Positions 11,542 through 23,154 are shown, counted from the first letter of the stretch. The stretch: DNA of 64,000 nt from Euglena gracilis (GCA_039621445.1 CP154956.1:12647443-12711442); one strand, 5' to 3'. The notes: generated by a model not told the origin, from the sequence alone. Numbers and translations are program-made.

Positions 11542-11642
11542 ACACTTTCTGAGTGTCTATTTTTTTTCGGTATATACTCGTTCCACCTTTGTGGACAAGG
11601 AAGTCTCCATGGCTTCCAATTTTTGGAGGCGGCAACGCCATC
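11542..11642 (+). ncRNA. Spliced-leader RNA, unit 1
   Basis: Donor RNA for trans-splicing. The 28-nt leader exon (11542-11569) starts ACACTTTCTGAG and ends CTATTTTTTTTCG, followed by the GT donor at 11570. Downstream lies an Sm-type site AATTTTTGG (11618-11626), then a hairpin GGCG-GCAA-CGCC with flanking GGA/TCC pairing that I take as the 3' end, giving about 101 nt, the length expected for Euglena SL RNA. The exact 3' end is inferred. Confidence 0.95.
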
Positions 11643-11844
11643 CTTCACATACAAAAACAAAAGAAAAAGCGAGGGGTGAGTCTCTGCCTCTCTCGCTCGG
11701 TCCTGCTGGTCTCCTTCCCGGTCTGTCTCTCTCCCTTGAAAGTGGGTCGTTTTTTTTTTTTGGCAACCAGAAAAGGCTGGTGAAACCGACTCCCCTGCCC
11801 CCCCCCCCCCTGGGGCCTCATGCGCAGCGGACGCATAGGCTGTT

Positions 11845-11962
11845 GCGTACGGCCATACTACCGGGAATACACCTGAACCCGTTCGATTTCAGAAGTTAAG
11901 CCTGGTCAGGCCCAGTTAGTACTGAGGTGGGCGACCACTTGGGAACACTGGGTGCTGTACGC
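11845..11962 (+). rRNA. 5S ribosomal RNA, unit 2
   Basis: Identical to unit 1 by eye. Confidence 0.97.
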
Positions 11963-12153
11963 TTTTTTTCCCCCTCGGTGTAAAGGTCCCCCCCTTTGAT
12001 GCGTGAGGGCGGACGTTCAGAAGATGTCCGCCGTGAATTACAAAGTCCGCCACACCCTTTCCCGCACGGTCGCGTGACAGCGCCTGGCACGTTCCACCCA
12101 CCTCCGTGAATGCCGGGGGAAGCTCCTTGTCCGCCCGCTGCCCATGGCTGCGT

Positions 12154-12254
12154 ACACTTTCTGAGTGTCTATTTTTTTTCGGTATATACTCGTTCCACCT
12201 TTGTGGACAAGGAAGTCTCCATGGCTTCCAATTTTTGGAGGCGGCAACGCCATC
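12154..12254 (+). ncRNA. Spliced-leader RNA, unit 2
   Basis: Same as unit 1; the spacer just after it has GTGATGCTC in place of GTGAGTCTC. Confidence 0.95.
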
Positions 12255-12455
12255 CTTCACATACAAAAACAAAAGAAAAAGCGAGGGGTGATGCTCTGCC
12301 TCTCTCGCTCGGTCCTGCTGGTCTCCTTCCCGGTCTGTCTCTCTCCCTTGAAAGTGGGTCGTTTTTTTTTTTTGGCAACCAGAAAAGGCTGGTGAAACCG
12401 ACTCCCCTGCCCCCCCCCCCCTGGGGCCTCATGCGCAGCGGACGCATAGGCTGTT

Positions 12456-12573
12456 GCGTACGGCCATACTACCGGGAATACACCTGAACCCGTTCGATTT
12501 CAGAAGTTAAGCCTGGTCAGGCCCAGTTAGTACTGAGGTGGGCGACCACTTGGGAACACTGGGTGCTGTACGC
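12456..12573 (+). rRNA. 5S ribosomal RNA, unit 3
   Basis: Full-length copy with T7 terminator. Confidence 0.97.
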
Positions 12574-12764
12574 TTTTTTTCCCCCTCGGTGTAAAGGTCC
12601 CCCCCTTTGATGCGTGAGGGCGGACGTTCAGAAGATGTCCGCCGTGAATTACAAAGTCCGCCACACCCTTTCCCGCACGGTCGCGTGACAGCGCCTGGCA
12701 CGTTCCACCCACCTCCGTGAATGCCGGGGGAAGCTCCTTGTCCGCCCGCTGCCCATGGCTGCGT

Positions 12765-12865
12765 ACACTTTCTGAGTGTCTATTTTTTTTCGGTATATAC
12801 TCGTTCCACCTTTGTGGACAAGGAAGTCTCCATGGCTTCCAATTTTTGGAGGCGGCAACGCCATC
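12765..12865 (+). ncRNA. Spliced-leader RNA, unit 3
   Basis: Eight-T leader, GT donor and Sm-type site intact. Confidence 0.95.
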
Positions 12866-13061
12866 CTTCACATACAAAAACAAAAGAAAAAGCGAGGGGT
12901 GAGTCTCTGCCTCTCTCGCTCGGTCCTGCTGGTCTCCTTCCCGGTCTGTCTCTCTCCCTTGAAAGTGGGTCGTTTTTTTTTTTTGGCAACCAGAAAAGGC
13001 TGGTGAAACCGACTCCCCTCCCCCCCCTGGGGCCTCATGCGCAGCGGACGCATAGGCTGTT

Positions 13062-13179
13062 GCGTACGGCCATACTACCGGGAATACACCTGAACCCGTT
13101 CGATTTCAGAAGTTAAGCCTGGTCAGGCCCAGTTAGTACTGAGGTGGGCGACCACTTGGGAACACTGGGTGCTGTACGC
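13062..13179 (+). rRNA. 5S ribosomal RNA, unit 4
   Basis: Gene intact; the C tract upstream of it is shorter than usual. Confidence 0.97.
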
Positions 13180-13370
13180 TTTTTTTCCCCCTCGGTGTAA
13201 AGGTCCCCCCCTTTGATGCGTGAGGGCGGACGTTCAGAAGATGTCCGCCGTGAATTACAAAGTCCGCCACACCCTTTCCCGCACGGTCGCGTGACAGCGC
13301 CTGGCACGTTCCACCCACCTCCGTGAATGCCGGGGGAAGCTCCTTGTCCGCCCGCTGCCCATGGCTGCGT

Positions 13371-13471
13371 ACACTTTCTGAGTGTCTATTTTTTTTCGGT
13401 ATATACTCGTTCCACCTTTGTGGACAAGGAAGTCTCCATGGCTTCCAATTTTTGGAGGCGGCAACGCCATC
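13371..13471 (+). ncRNA. Spliced-leader RNA, unit 4
   Basis: Gene intact; the CT-rich spacer after it has a small deletion. Confidence 0.95.
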
Positions 13472-13666
13472 CTTCACATACAAAAACAAAAGAAAAAGCG
13501 AGGGGTGAGTCTCTGCCTCTCTCGCTCGGTCCTGCTGGTCTCCTTCTGTCTCTCCCCCTTGAAATTGGGTCTTTTTTTTTTTTGGCAACCAGAAAAGGCT
13601 GGTGAAACCGCCCCCCCTGCCCCCCCCCCCCCTGGGGCCTCATGCGCAGCGGACGCATAGGCTGTT

Positions 13667-13784
13667 GCGTACGGCCATACTACCGGGAATACACCTGAAC
13701 CCGTTCGATTTCAGAAGTTAAGCCTGGTCAGGCCCAGTTAGTACTGAGGTGGGCGACCACTTGGGAACACTGGGTGCTGTACGC
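13667..13784 (+). rRNA. 5S ribosomal RNA, unit 5
   Basis: Full-length copy. Confidence 0.97.
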
Positions 13785-13974
13785 TTTTTTTCCCCCTCGG
13801 TGTAAAGGTCCCCCCCTTTGATGCGTGAGGGCGGACGTTCAGAAGATGTCCGCCGTGAATTACAAAGTCCGCCACACCCTTTCCCGCACGGTCGCGTGAC
13901 AGCGCCTGGCACGTTCCACCCACCTCCGTGAATGCCGGGGGAAGCTCCTTGTCCGCCCCTGCCCATGGCTGCGT

Positions 13975-14075
13975 ACACTTTCTGAGTGTCTATTTTTTTT
14001 CGGTATATACTCGTTCCACCTTTGTGGACAAGGAAGTCTCCATGGCTTCCAATTTTTGGAGGCGGCAACGCCATC
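13975..14075 (+). ncRNA. Spliced-leader RNA, unit 5
   Basis: Gene intact; one base is missing in the spacer between 5S and SL. Confidence 0.95.
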
Positions 14076-14276
14076 CTTCACATACAAAAAACAAAAGAAA
14101 AAGCGAGGGGTGAGTCTCTGCCTCTCTCGCTCGGTCCTGCTGGTCTCCTTCCCGGTCTGTCTCTCTCCCTTGAAAGTGGGTCGTTTTTTTTTTTGGCAAC
14201 CAGAAAAGGCTGGTGAAACCGACTCCCCTGCCCCCCCCCCCCTGGGGCCTCATGCGCAGCGGACGCATAGGCTGTT

Positions 14277-14394
14277 GCGTACGGCCATACTACCGGGAAT
14301 ACACCTGAACCCGTTCGATTTCAGAAGTTAAGCCTGGTCAGGCCCAGTTAGTACTGAGGTGGGCGACCACTTGGGAACACTGGGTGCTGTACGC
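14277..14394 (+). rRNA. 5S ribosomal RNA, unit 6
   Basis: Full-length copy. Confidence 0.97.
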
Positions 14395-14585
14395 TTTTTT
14401 TCCCCCTCGGTGTAAAGGTCCCCCCCTTTGATGCGTGAGGGCGGACGTTCAGAAGATGTCCGCCGTGAATTACAAAGTCCGCCACACCCTTTCCCGCACG
14501 GTCGCGTGACAGCGCCTGGCACGTTCCACCCACCTCCGTGAATGCCGGGGGAAGCTCCTTGTCCGCCCGCTGCCCATGGCTGCGT

Positions 14586-14686
14586 ACACTTTCTGAGTGT
14601 CTATTTTTTTTCGGTATATACTCGTTCCACCTTTGTGGACAAGGAAGTCTCCATGGCTTCCAATTTTTGGAGGCGGCAACGCCATC
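14586..14686 (+). ncRNA. Spliced-leader RNA, unit 6
   Basis: Gene intact; the downstream CT repeat is expanded. Confidence 0.95.
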
Positions 14687-14890
14687 CTTCACATACAAAA
14701 ACAAAAGAAAAAGCGAGGGGTGAGTCTCTGCCTCTCTCGCTCGGTCCTGCTGGTCTCCTTCCCGGTCTGTCTCTCTCTCTCCCTTGAAAGTGGGTCTTTT
14801 TTTTTTTTTGGCAACCAGAAAAGGCTGGTGAAACCGACTCCCCTGCCCCCCCCCCCTGGGGCCTCATGCGCAGCGGACGCATAGGCTGTT

Positions 14891-15008
14891 GCGTACGGCC
14901 ATACTACCGGGAATACACCTGAACCCGTTCGATTTCAGAAGTTAAGCCTGGTCAGGCCCAGTTAGTACTGAGGTGGGCGACCACTTGGGAACACTGGGTG
15001 CTGTACGC
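14891..15008 (+). rRNA. 5S ribosomal RNA, unit 7
   Basis: Full-length copy. Confidence 0.97.
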
Positions 15009-15199
15009 TTTTTTTCCCCCTCGGTGTAAAGGTCCCCCCCTTTGATGCGTGAGGGCGGACGTTCAGAAGATGTCCGCCGTGAATTACAAAGTCCGCCACA
15101 CCCTTTCCCGCACGGTCGCGTGACAGCGCCTGGCACGTTCCACCCACCTCCGTGAATGCCGGGGGAAGCTCCTTGTCCGCCCGCTGCCCATGGCTGCGT

Positions 15200-15301
15200 A
15201 CACTTTCTGAGTGTCTATTTTTTTTTCGGTATATACTCGTTCCACCTTTGTGGACAAGGAAGTCTCCATGGCTTCCAATTTTTGGAGGCGGCAACGCCAT
15301 C
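15200..15301 (+). ncRNA. Spliced-leader RNA, unit 7 (nine-T leader)
   Basis: The leader exon has nine T before CG instead of eight; everything else is intact. Confidence 0.92.
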
Positions 15302-15503
15302 CTTCACATACAAAAACAAAAGAAAAAGCGAGGGGTGAGTCTCTGCCTCTCTCGCTCGGTCCTGCTGGTCTCCTTCCCGGTCTGTCTCTCTCCCTTGAAA
15401 GTGGGTCGTTTTTTTTTTTTGGCAACCAGAAAAGGCTGGTGAAACCGACTCCCCTGCCCCCCCCCCCCCCGGGGCCTCATGCGCAGCGGACGCATAGGCT
15501 GTT

Positions 15504-15621
15504 GCGTACGGCCATACTACCGGGAATACACCTGAACCCGTTCGATTTCAGAAGTTAAGCCTGGTCAGGCCCAGTTAGTACTGAGGTGGGCGACCACTTG
15601 GGAACACTGGGTGCTGTACGC
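15504..15621 (+). rRNA. 5S ribosomal RNA, unit 8
   Basis: Full-length copy. Confidence 0.97.
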
Positions 15622-15812
15622 TTTTTTTCCCCCTCGGTGTAAAGGTCCCCCCCTTTGATGCGTGAGGGCGGACGTTCAGAAGATGTCCGCCGTGAATTAC
15701 AAAGTCCGCCACACCCTTTCCCGCACGGTCGCGTGACAGCGCCTGGCACGTTCCACCCACCTCCGTGAATGCCGGGGGAAGCTCCTTGTCCGCCCGCTGC
15801 CCATGGCTGCGT

Positions 15813-15913
15813 ACACTTTCTGAGTGTCTATTTTTTTTCGGTATATACTCGTTCCACCTTTGTGGACAAGGAAGTCTCCATGGCTTCCAATTTTTGGAGG
15901 CGGCAACGCCATC
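15813..15913 (+). ncRNA. Spliced-leader RNA, unit 8
   Basis: Intact eight-T copy. Confidence 0.95.
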
Positions 15914-16115
15914 CTTCACATACAAAAACAAAAGAAAAAGCGAGGGGTGAGTCTCTGCCTCTCTCGCTCGGTCCTGCTGGTCTCCTTCCCGGTCTGTCTC
16001 TCTCCCTTGAAAGTGGGTCGTTTTTTTTTTTTGGCAACCAGAAAAGGCTGGTGAAACCGACTCCCCTGCCCCCCCCCCCCCTGGGGCCTCATGCGCAGCG
16101 GACGCATAGGCTGTT

Positions 16116-16233
16116 GCGTACGGCCATACTACCGGGAATACACCTGAACCCGTTCGATTTCAGAAGTTAAGCCTGGTCAGGCCCAGTTAGTACTGAGGTG
16201 GGCGACCACTTGGGAACACTGGGTGCTGTACGC
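16116..16233 (+). rRNA. 5S ribosomal RNA, unit 9
   Basis: Full-length copy. Confidence 0.97.
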
Positions 16234-16423
16234 TTTTTTTCCCCCTCGGTGTAAAGGTCCCCCCCTTTGATGCGTGAGGGCGGACGTTCAGAAGATGTCC
16301 GCCGTGAATTACAAAGTCCGCCACACCCTTTCCCGCACGGTCGCGTGACAGCGCCTGGCACGTTCCACCCACCTCCGTGAATGCCGGGGAAGCTCCTTGT
16401 CCGCCCGCTGCCCATGGCTGCGT

Positions 16424-16524
16424 ACACTTTCTGAGTGTCTATTTTTTTTCGGTATATACTCGTTCCACCTTTGTGGACAAGGAAGTCTCCATGGCTTCCA
16501 ATTTTTGGAGGCGGCAACGCCATC
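16424..16524 (+). ncRNA. Spliced-leader RNA, unit 9
   Basis: Intact; the preceding spacer lacks one G of a G run. Confidence 0.95.
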
Positions 16525-16726
16525 CTTCACATACAAAAACAAAAGAAAAAGCGAGGGGTGAGTCTCTGCCTCTCTCGCTCGGTCCTGCTGGTCTCCTTCC
16601 CGGTCTGTCTCTCTCCCTTGAAAGTGGGTCGTTTTTTTTTTTTGGCAACCAGAAAAGGCTGGTGAAACCGACTCCCCTGCCCCCCCCCCCCCTGGGGCCT
16701 CATGCGCAGCGGACGCATAGGCTGTT

Positions 16727-16844
16727 GCGTACGGCCATACTACCGGGAATACACCTGAACCCGTTCGATTTCAGAAGTTAAGCCTGGTCAGGCCCAGTTA
16801 GTACTGAGGTGGGCGACCACTTGGGAACACTGGGTGCTGTACGC
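16727..16844 (+). rRNA. 5S ribosomal RNA, unit 10
   Basis: Full-length copy. Confidence 0.97.
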
Positions 16845-17035
16845 TTTTTTTCCCCCTCGGTGTAAAGGTCCCCCCCTTTGATGCGTGAGGGCGGACGTTC
16901 AGAAGATGTCCGCCGTGAATTACAAAGTCCGCCACACCCTTTCCCGCACGGTCGCGTGACAGCGCCTGGCACGTTCCACCCACCTCCGTGAATGCCGGGG
17001 GAAGCTCCTTGTCCGCCCGCTGCCCATGGCTGCGT

Positions 17036-17136
17036 ACACTTTCTGAGTGTCTATTTTTTTTCGGTATATACTCGTTCCACCTTTGTGGACAAGGAAGTCT
17101 CCATGGCTTCCAATTTTTGGAGGCGGCAACGCCATC
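17036..17136 (+). ncRNA. Spliced-leader RNA, unit 10
   Basis: Intact eight-T copy. Confidence 0.95.
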
Positions 17137-17338
17137 CTTCACATACAAAAACAAAAGAAAAAGCGAGGGGTGAGTCTCTGCCTCTCTCGCTCGGTCCTGC
17201 TGGTCTCCTTCCCGGTCTGTCTCTCTCCCTTGAAAGTGGGTCGTTTTTTTTTTTTGGCAACCAGAAAAGGCTGGTGAAACCGACTCCCCTGCCCCCCCCC
17301 CCCCCGGGGCCCCATGCGCCGCGGACGCATAGGCTGTT

Positions 17339-17456
17339 GCGTACGGCCATACTACCGGGAATACACCTGAACCCGTTCGATTTCAGAAGTTAAGCCTGGT
17401 CAGGCCCAGTTAGTACTGAGGTGGGCGACCACTTGGGAACACTGGGTGCTGTACGC
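17339..17456 (+). rRNA. 5S ribosomal RNA, unit 11
   Basis: Gene intact; the upstream spacer has two substitutions (CCCCATGCGCCGCGG). Confidence 0.97.
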
Positions 17457-17647
17457 TTTTTTTCCCCCTCGGTGTAAAGGTCCCCCCCTTTGATGCGTGA
17501 GGGCGGACGTTCAGAAGATGTCCGCCGTGAATTACAAAGTCCGCCACACCCTTTCCCGCACGGTCGCGTGACAGCGCCTGGCACGTTCCACCCACCTCCG
17601 TGAATGCCGGGGGAAGCTCCTTGTCCGCCCGCTGCCCATGGCTGCGT

Positions 17648-17748
17648 ACACTTTCTGAGTGTCTATTTTTTTTCGGTATATACTCGTTCCACCTTTGTGG
17701 ACAAGGAAGTCTCCATGGCTTCCAATTTTTGGAGGCGGCAACGCCATC
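17648..17748 (+). ncRNA. Spliced-leader RNA, unit 11
   Basis: Intact eight-T copy. Confidence 0.95.
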
Positions 17749-17950
17749 CTTCACATACAAAAACAAAAGAAAAAGCGAGGGGTGAGTCTCTGCCTCTCTC
17801 GCTCGGTCCTGCTGGTCTCCTTCCCGGTCTGTCTCTCTCCCTTGAAAGTGGGTCGTTTTTTTTTTTTGGCAACCAGAAAAGGCTGGTGAAACCGACTCCC
17901 CTGCCCCCCCCCCCCCTGGGGCCTCATGCGCAGCGGACGCATAGGCTGTT

Positions 17951-18068
17951 GCGTACGGCCATACTACCGGGAATACACCTGAACCCGTTCGATTTCAGAA
18001 GTTAAGCCTGGTCAGGCCCAGTTAGTACTGAGGTGGGCGACCACTTGGGAACACTGGGTGCTGTACGC
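17951..18068 (+). rRNA. 5S ribosomal RNA, unit 12
   Basis: Full-length copy. Confidence 0.97.
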
Positions 18069-18259
18069 TTTTTTTCCCCCTCGGTGTAAAGGTCCCCCCC
18101 TTTGATGCGTGAGGGCGGACGTTCAGAAGATGTCCGCCGTGAATTACAAAGTCCGCCACACCCTTTCCCGCACGGTCGCGTGACAGCGCCTGGCACGTTC
18201 CACCCACCTCCGTGAATGCCGGGGGAAGCTCCTTGTCCGCCCGCTGCCCATGGCTGCGT

Positions 18260-18360
18260 ACACTTTCTGAGTGTCTATTTTTTTTCGGTATATACTCGTT
18301 CCACCTTTGTGGACAAGGAAGTCTCCATGGCTTCCAATTTTTGGAGGCGGCAACGCCATC
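18260..18360 (+). ncRNA. Spliced-leader RNA, unit 12
   Basis: Intact eight-T copy. Confidence 0.95.
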
Positions 18361-18562
18361 CTTCACATACAAAAACAAAAGAAAAAGCGAGGGGTGAGTC
18401 TCTGCCTCTCTCGCTCGGTCCTGCTGGTCTCCTTCCCGGTCTGTCTCTCTCCCTTGAAAGTGGGTCGTTTTTTTTTTTTGGCAACCAGAAAAGGCTGGTG
18501 AAACCGACTCCCCTGCCCCCCCCCCCCCTGGGGCCTCATGCGCAGCGGACGCATAGGCTGTT

Positions 18563-18680
18563 GCGTACGGCCATACTACCGGGAATACACCTGAACCCGT
18601 TCGATTTCAGAAGTTAAGCCTGGTCAGGCCCAGTTAGTACTGAGGTGGGCGACCACTTGGGAACACTGGGTGCTGTACGC
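18563..18680 (+). rRNA. 5S ribosomal RNA, unit 13
   Basis: Full-length copy. Confidence 0.97.
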
Positions 18681-18871
18681 TTTTTTTCCCCCTCGGTGTA
18701 AAGGTCCCCCCCTTTGATGCGTGAGGGCGGACGTTCAGAAGATGTCCGCCGTGAATTACAAAGTCCGCCACACCCTTTCCCGCACGGTCGCGTGACAGCG
18801 CCTGGCACGTTCCACCCACCTCCGTGAATGCCGGGGGAAGCTCCTTGTCCGCCCGCTGCCCATGGCTGCGT

Positions 18872-18972
18872 ACACTTTCTGAGTGTCTATTTTTTTTCGG
18901 TATATACTCGTTCCACCTTTGTGGACAAGGAAGTCTCCATGGCTTCCAATTTTTGGAGGCGGCAACGCCATC
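18872..18972 (+). ncRNA. Spliced-leader RNA, unit 13
   Basis: Intact; one A is missing in the A-rich spacer just after it. Confidence 0.95.
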
Positions 18973-19173
18973 CTTCACATACAAAAACAAAAGAAAAGCG
19001 AGGGGTGAGTCTCTGCCTCTCTCGCTCGGTCCTGCTGGTCTCCTTCCCGGTCTGTCTCTCTCCCTTGAAAGTGGGTCGTTTTTTTTTTTTTGGCAACCAG
19101 AAAAGGCTGGTGAAACCGACTCCCCTGCCCCCCCCCCCCTGGGGCCTCATGCGCAGCGGACGCATAGGCTGTT

Positions 19174-19291
19174 GCGTACGGCCATACTACCGGGAATACA
19201 CCTGAACCCGTTCGATTTCAGAAGTTAAGCCTGGTCAGGCCCAGTTAGTACTGAGGTGGGCGACCACTTGGGAACACTGGGTGCTGTACGC
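19174..19291 (+). rRNA. 5S ribosomal RNA, unit 14
   Basis: Full-length copy. Confidence 0.97.
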
Positions 19292-19482
19292 TTTTTTTCC
19301 CCCTCGGTGTAAAGGTCCCCCCCTTTGATGCGTGAGGGCGGACGTTCAGAAGATGTCCGCCGTGAATTACAAAGTCCGCCACACCCTTTCCCGCACGGTC
19401 GCGTGACAGCGCCTGGCACGTTCCACCCACCTCCGTGAATGCCGGGGGAAGCTCCTTGTCCGCCCGCTGCCCATGGCTGCGT

Positions 19483-19584
19483 ACACTTTCTGAGTGTCTA
19501 TTTTTTTTTCGGTATATACTCGTTCCACCTTTGTGGACAAGGAAGTCTCCATGGCTTCCAATTTTTGGAGGCGGCAACGCCATC
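19483..19584 (+). ncRNA. Spliced-leader RNA, unit 14 (nine-T leader)
   Basis: Nine T in the leader, as in unit 7. Confidence 0.92.
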
Positions 19585-19786
19585 CTTCACATACAAAAAC
19601 AAAAGAAAAAGCGAGGGGTGAGTCTCTGCCTCTCTCGCTCGGTCCTGCTGGTCTCCTTCCCGGTCTGTCTCTCTCCCTTGAAAGTGGGTCGTTTTTTTTT
19701 TTTTGGCAACCAGAAAAGGCTGGTGAAACCGACTCCCCTGCCCCCCCCCCCCTGGGGCCTCATGCGCAGCGGACGCATAGGCTGTT

Positions 19787-19904
19787 GCGTACGGCCATAC
19801 TACCGGGAATACACCTGAACCCGTTCGATTTCAGAAGTTAAGCCTGGTCAGGCCCAGTTAGTACTGAGGTGGGCGACCACTTGGGAACACTGGGTGCTGT
19901 ACGC
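19787..19904 (+). rRNA. 5S ribosomal RNA, unit 15
   Basis: Full-length copy. Confidence 0.97.
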
Positions 19905-20095
19905 TTTTTTTCCCCCTCGGTGTAAAGGTCCCCCCCTTTGATGCGTGAGGGCGGACGTTCAGAAGATGTCCGCCGTGAATTACAAAGTCCGCCACACCCT
20001 TTCCCGCACGGTCGCGTGACAGCGCCTGGCACGTTCCACCCACCTCCGTGAATGCCGGGGGAAGCTCCTTGTCCGCCCGCTGCCCATGGCTGCGT

Positions 20096-20196
20096 ACACT
20101 TTCTGAGTGTCTATTTTTTTTCGGTATATACTCGTTCCACCTTTGTGGACAAGGAAGTCTCCATGGCTTCCAATTTTTGGAGGCGGCAACGCCATC
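20096..20196 (+). ncRNA. Spliced-leader RNA, unit 15
   Basis: Intact; the following C tract is unusually long (20343-20364). Confidence 0.95.
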
Positions 20197-20398
20197 CTTC
20201 ACATACAAAAACAAAAGAAAAAGCGAGGGGTGAGTCTCTGCCTCTCTCGCTCGGTCCTGCTGGTCTCCTTCCCGGTCTGTCTCTCTCCCTTGAAAGTGGG
20301 TCGTTTTTTTTTTTGGCAACCAGAAAAGGCTGGTGAAACCGCCCCCCCCCCCCCCCCCCCCCCCTGGGGCCTCATGCGCAGCGGACGCATAGGCTGTT

Positions 20399-20516
20399 GC
20401 GTACGGCCATACTACCGGGAATACACCTGAACCCGTTCGATTTCAGAAGTTAAGCCTGGTCAGGCCCAGTTAGTACTGAGGTGGGCGACCACTTGGGAAC
20501 ACTGGGTGCTGTACGC
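20399..20516 (+). rRNA. 5S ribosomal RNA, unit 16
   Basis: Gene intact; the spacer shortly after reads AAAGGGGCCC in place of AAAGGTCCC. Confidence 0.97.
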
Positions 20517-20707
20517 TTTTTTTCCCCCTCGGTGTAAAGGGGCCCCCCTTTGATGCGTGAGGGCGGACGTTCAGAAGATGTCCGCCGTGAATTACAAAGT
20601 CCGCCACACCCTTTCCCGCACGGTCGCGTGACAGCGCCTGGCACGTTCCACCCACCTCCGTGAATGCCGGGGGAAGCTCCTTGTCCGCCCGCTGCCCATG
20701 GCTGCGT

Positions 20708-20808
20708 ACACTTTCTGAGTGTCTATTTTTTTTTTTTTTTTACTCGTTCCACCTTTGTGGACAAGGAAGTCTCCATGGCTTCCAATTTTTGGAGGCGGCA
20801 ACGCCATC
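20708..20808 (+). pseudogene. Spliced-leader RNA, unit 16, donor lost
   Basis: The eight bases after the leader T run (normally CGGTATAT) are all T, making a 16-T run of unchanged total length. The CG end of the leader and the GT donor are therefore absent. The Sm-type site and 3' hairpin remain. As written it could not donate a leader; a consensus error is an alternative. Confidence 0.85.
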
Positions 20809-21010
20809 CTTCACATACAAAAACAAAAGAAAAAGCGAGGGGTGAGTCTCTGCCTCTCTCGCTCGGTCCTGCTGGTCTCCTTCCCGGTCTGTCTCTCTCC
20901 CTTGAAAGTGGGTCGTTTTTTTTTTTTGGCAACCAGAAAAGGCTGGTGAAACCGACTCCCCTGCCCCCCCCCCCCCTGGGGCCTCATGCGCAGCGGACGC
21001 ATAGGCTGTT

Positions 21011-21128
21011 GCGTACGGCCATACTACCGGGAATACACCTGAACCCGTTCGATTTCAGAAGTTAAGCCTGGTCAGGCCCAGTTAGTACTGAGGTGGGCGA
21101 CCACTTGGGAACACTGGGTGCTGTACGC
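21011..21128 (+). rRNA. 5S ribosomal RNA, unit 17
   Basis: Full-length copy. Confidence 0.97.
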
Positions 21129-21319
21129 TTTTTTTCCCCCTCGGTGTAAAGGTCCCCCCCTTTGATGCGTGAGGGCGGACGTTCAGAAGATGTCCGCCGT
21201 GAATTACAAAGTCCGCCACACCCTTTCCCGCACGGTCGCGTGACAGCGCCTGGCACGTTCCACCCACCTCCGTGAATGCCGGGGGAAGCTCCTTGTCCGC
21301 CCGCTGCCCATGGCTGCGT

Positions 21320-21420
21320 ACACTTTCTGAGTGTCTATTTTTTTTCGGTATATACTCGTTCCACCTTTGTGGACAAGGAAGTCTCCATGGCTTCCAATTT
21401 TTGGAGGCGGCAACGCCATC
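21320..21420 (+). ncRNA. Spliced-leader RNA, unit 17
   Basis: Intact; the A-rich spacer after it has one A-to-G change. Confidence 0.95.
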
Positions 21421-21621
21421 CTTCACATACAAAAACAAAGGAAAAAGCGAGGGGTGAGTCTCTGCCTCTCTCGCTCGGTCCTGCTGGTCTCCTTCCCGGT
21501 CTGTCTCTCTCCCTTGAAAGTGGGTCGTTTTTTTTTTTTGGCAACCAGAAAAGGCTGGTGAAACCGACTCCCCTGCCCCCCCCCCCCTGGGGCCTCATGC
21601 GCAGCGGACGCATAGGCTGTT

Positions 21622-21739
21622 GCGTACGGCCATACTACCGGGAATACACCTGAACCCGTTCGATTTCAGAAGTTAAGCCTGGTCAGGCCCAGTTAGTACT
21701 GAGGTGGGCGACCACTTGGGAACACTGGGTGCTGTACGC
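21622..21739 (+). rRNA. 5S ribosomal RNA, unit 18
   Basis: Gene intact in the most divergent unit of the array. Confidence 0.97.
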
Positions 21740-21930
21740 TTTTTTTCCCCCTCGGTGTAAAGGTCCCCCCCTTTGATGCGTGAGGGCGGACGTTCAGAAG
21801 ATGTCCGCCGTGAATTACAAAGTCCGCCACACCCTTTCCCGCACGGTCGCGTGACCGCGCCTGGCACGTTCCCACCACCTCCGTGAATGCCGGGGGAAGC
21901 TCCTTGTCCGCCCGCTGCCCATGGCTGCGT

Positions 21931-22031
21931 ACACTTTCTGAGTGTCTATTTTTTTTCGGTATATACTCGTTCCACCTTTGTGGACAAGGAAGTCTCCATG
22001 GCTTCCAATTTTTGGAGGCGGCAACGCCATC
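21931..22031 (+). ncRNA. Spliced-leader RNA, unit 18
   Basis: Intact; spacers on both sides carry several substitutions, including interruptions of the T run after it. Confidence 0.95.
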
Positions 22032-22235
22032 CTTCACATACAAAAACAAAAGAAAAAGCGAGGGGTGAGTCTCTGCCTCTCTCGCTCGGTCCTGCTGGTC
22101 TCCTTCTCGGTCTGTCTCTCTCCCTTGTAAGTGGGTCGTTTGTTTTTTCTTGGCAACCAGAAAAGGCTGGTGAAACCGACTCCCCTGCCCCCCCCCCCCC
22201 CTGGGGCCTCATGCGCAGCGGACGCATAGGCTGTT

Positions 22236-22353
22236 GCGTACGGCCATACTACCGGGAATACACCTGAACCCGTTCGATTTCAGAAGTTAAGCCTGGTCAG
22301 GCCCAGTTAGTACTGAGGTGGGCGACCACTTGGGAACACTGGGTGCTGTACGC
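22236..22353 (+). rRNA. 5S ribosomal RNA, unit 19
   Basis: Full-length copy. Confidence 0.97.
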
Positions 22354-22544
22354 TTTTTTTCCCCCTCGGTGTAAAGGTCCCCCCCTTTGATGCGTGAGGG
22401 CGGACGTTCAGAAGATGTCCGCCGTGAATTACAAAGTCCGCCACACCCTTTCCCGCACGGTCGCGTGACAGCGCCTGGCACGTTCCACCCACCTCCGTGA
22501 ATGCCGGGGGAAGCTCCTTGTCCGCCCGCTGCCCATGGCTGCGT

Positions 22545-22645
22545 ACACTTTCTGAGTGTCTATTTTTTTTCGGTATATACTCGTTCCACCTTTGTGGACA
22601 AGGAAGTCTCCATGGCTTCCAATTTTTGGAGGCGGCAACGCCATC
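22545..22645 (+). ncRNA. Spliced-leader RNA, unit 19
   Basis: Intact eight-T copy. Confidence 0.95.
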
Positions 22646-22845
22646 CTTCACATACAAAAACAAAAGAAAAAGCGAGGGGTGAGTCTCTGCCTCTCTCGCT
22701 CGGTCCTGCTGGTCTCCTTCCCGGTCTGTCTCTCTCCCTTGAAAGTGGGTCGTTTTTTTTTTTGGCAACCAGAAAAGGCTGGTGAAACCGACTCCCCTGC
22801 CCCCCCCCCCCTGGGGCCTCATGCGCAGCGGACGCATAGGCTGTT

Positions 22846-22963
22846 GCGTACGGCCATACTACCGGGAATACACCTGAACCCGTTCGATTTCAGAAGTTAA
22901 GCCTGGTCAGGCCCAGTTAGTACTGAGGTGGGCGACCACTTGGGAACACTGGGTGCTGTACGC
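22846..22963 (+). rRNA. 5S ribosomal RNA, unit 20
   Basis: Full-length copy. Confidence 0.97.
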
Positions 22964-23154
22964 TTTTTTTCCCCCTCGGTGTAAAGGTCCCCCCCTTTGA
23001 TGCGTGAGGGCGGACGTTCAGAAGATGTCCGCCGTGAATTACAAAGTCCGCCACACCCTTTCCCGCACGGTCGCGTGACAGCGCCTGGCACGTTCCACCC
23101 ACCTCCGTGAATGCCGGGGGAAGCTCCTTGTCCGCCCGCTGCCCATGGCTGCGT

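Noticed and set aside
11542-11569. Dinoflagellate-type spliced leader
   Set aside because: The dinoflagellate leader has a different sequence; the match here is to the euglenid leader.
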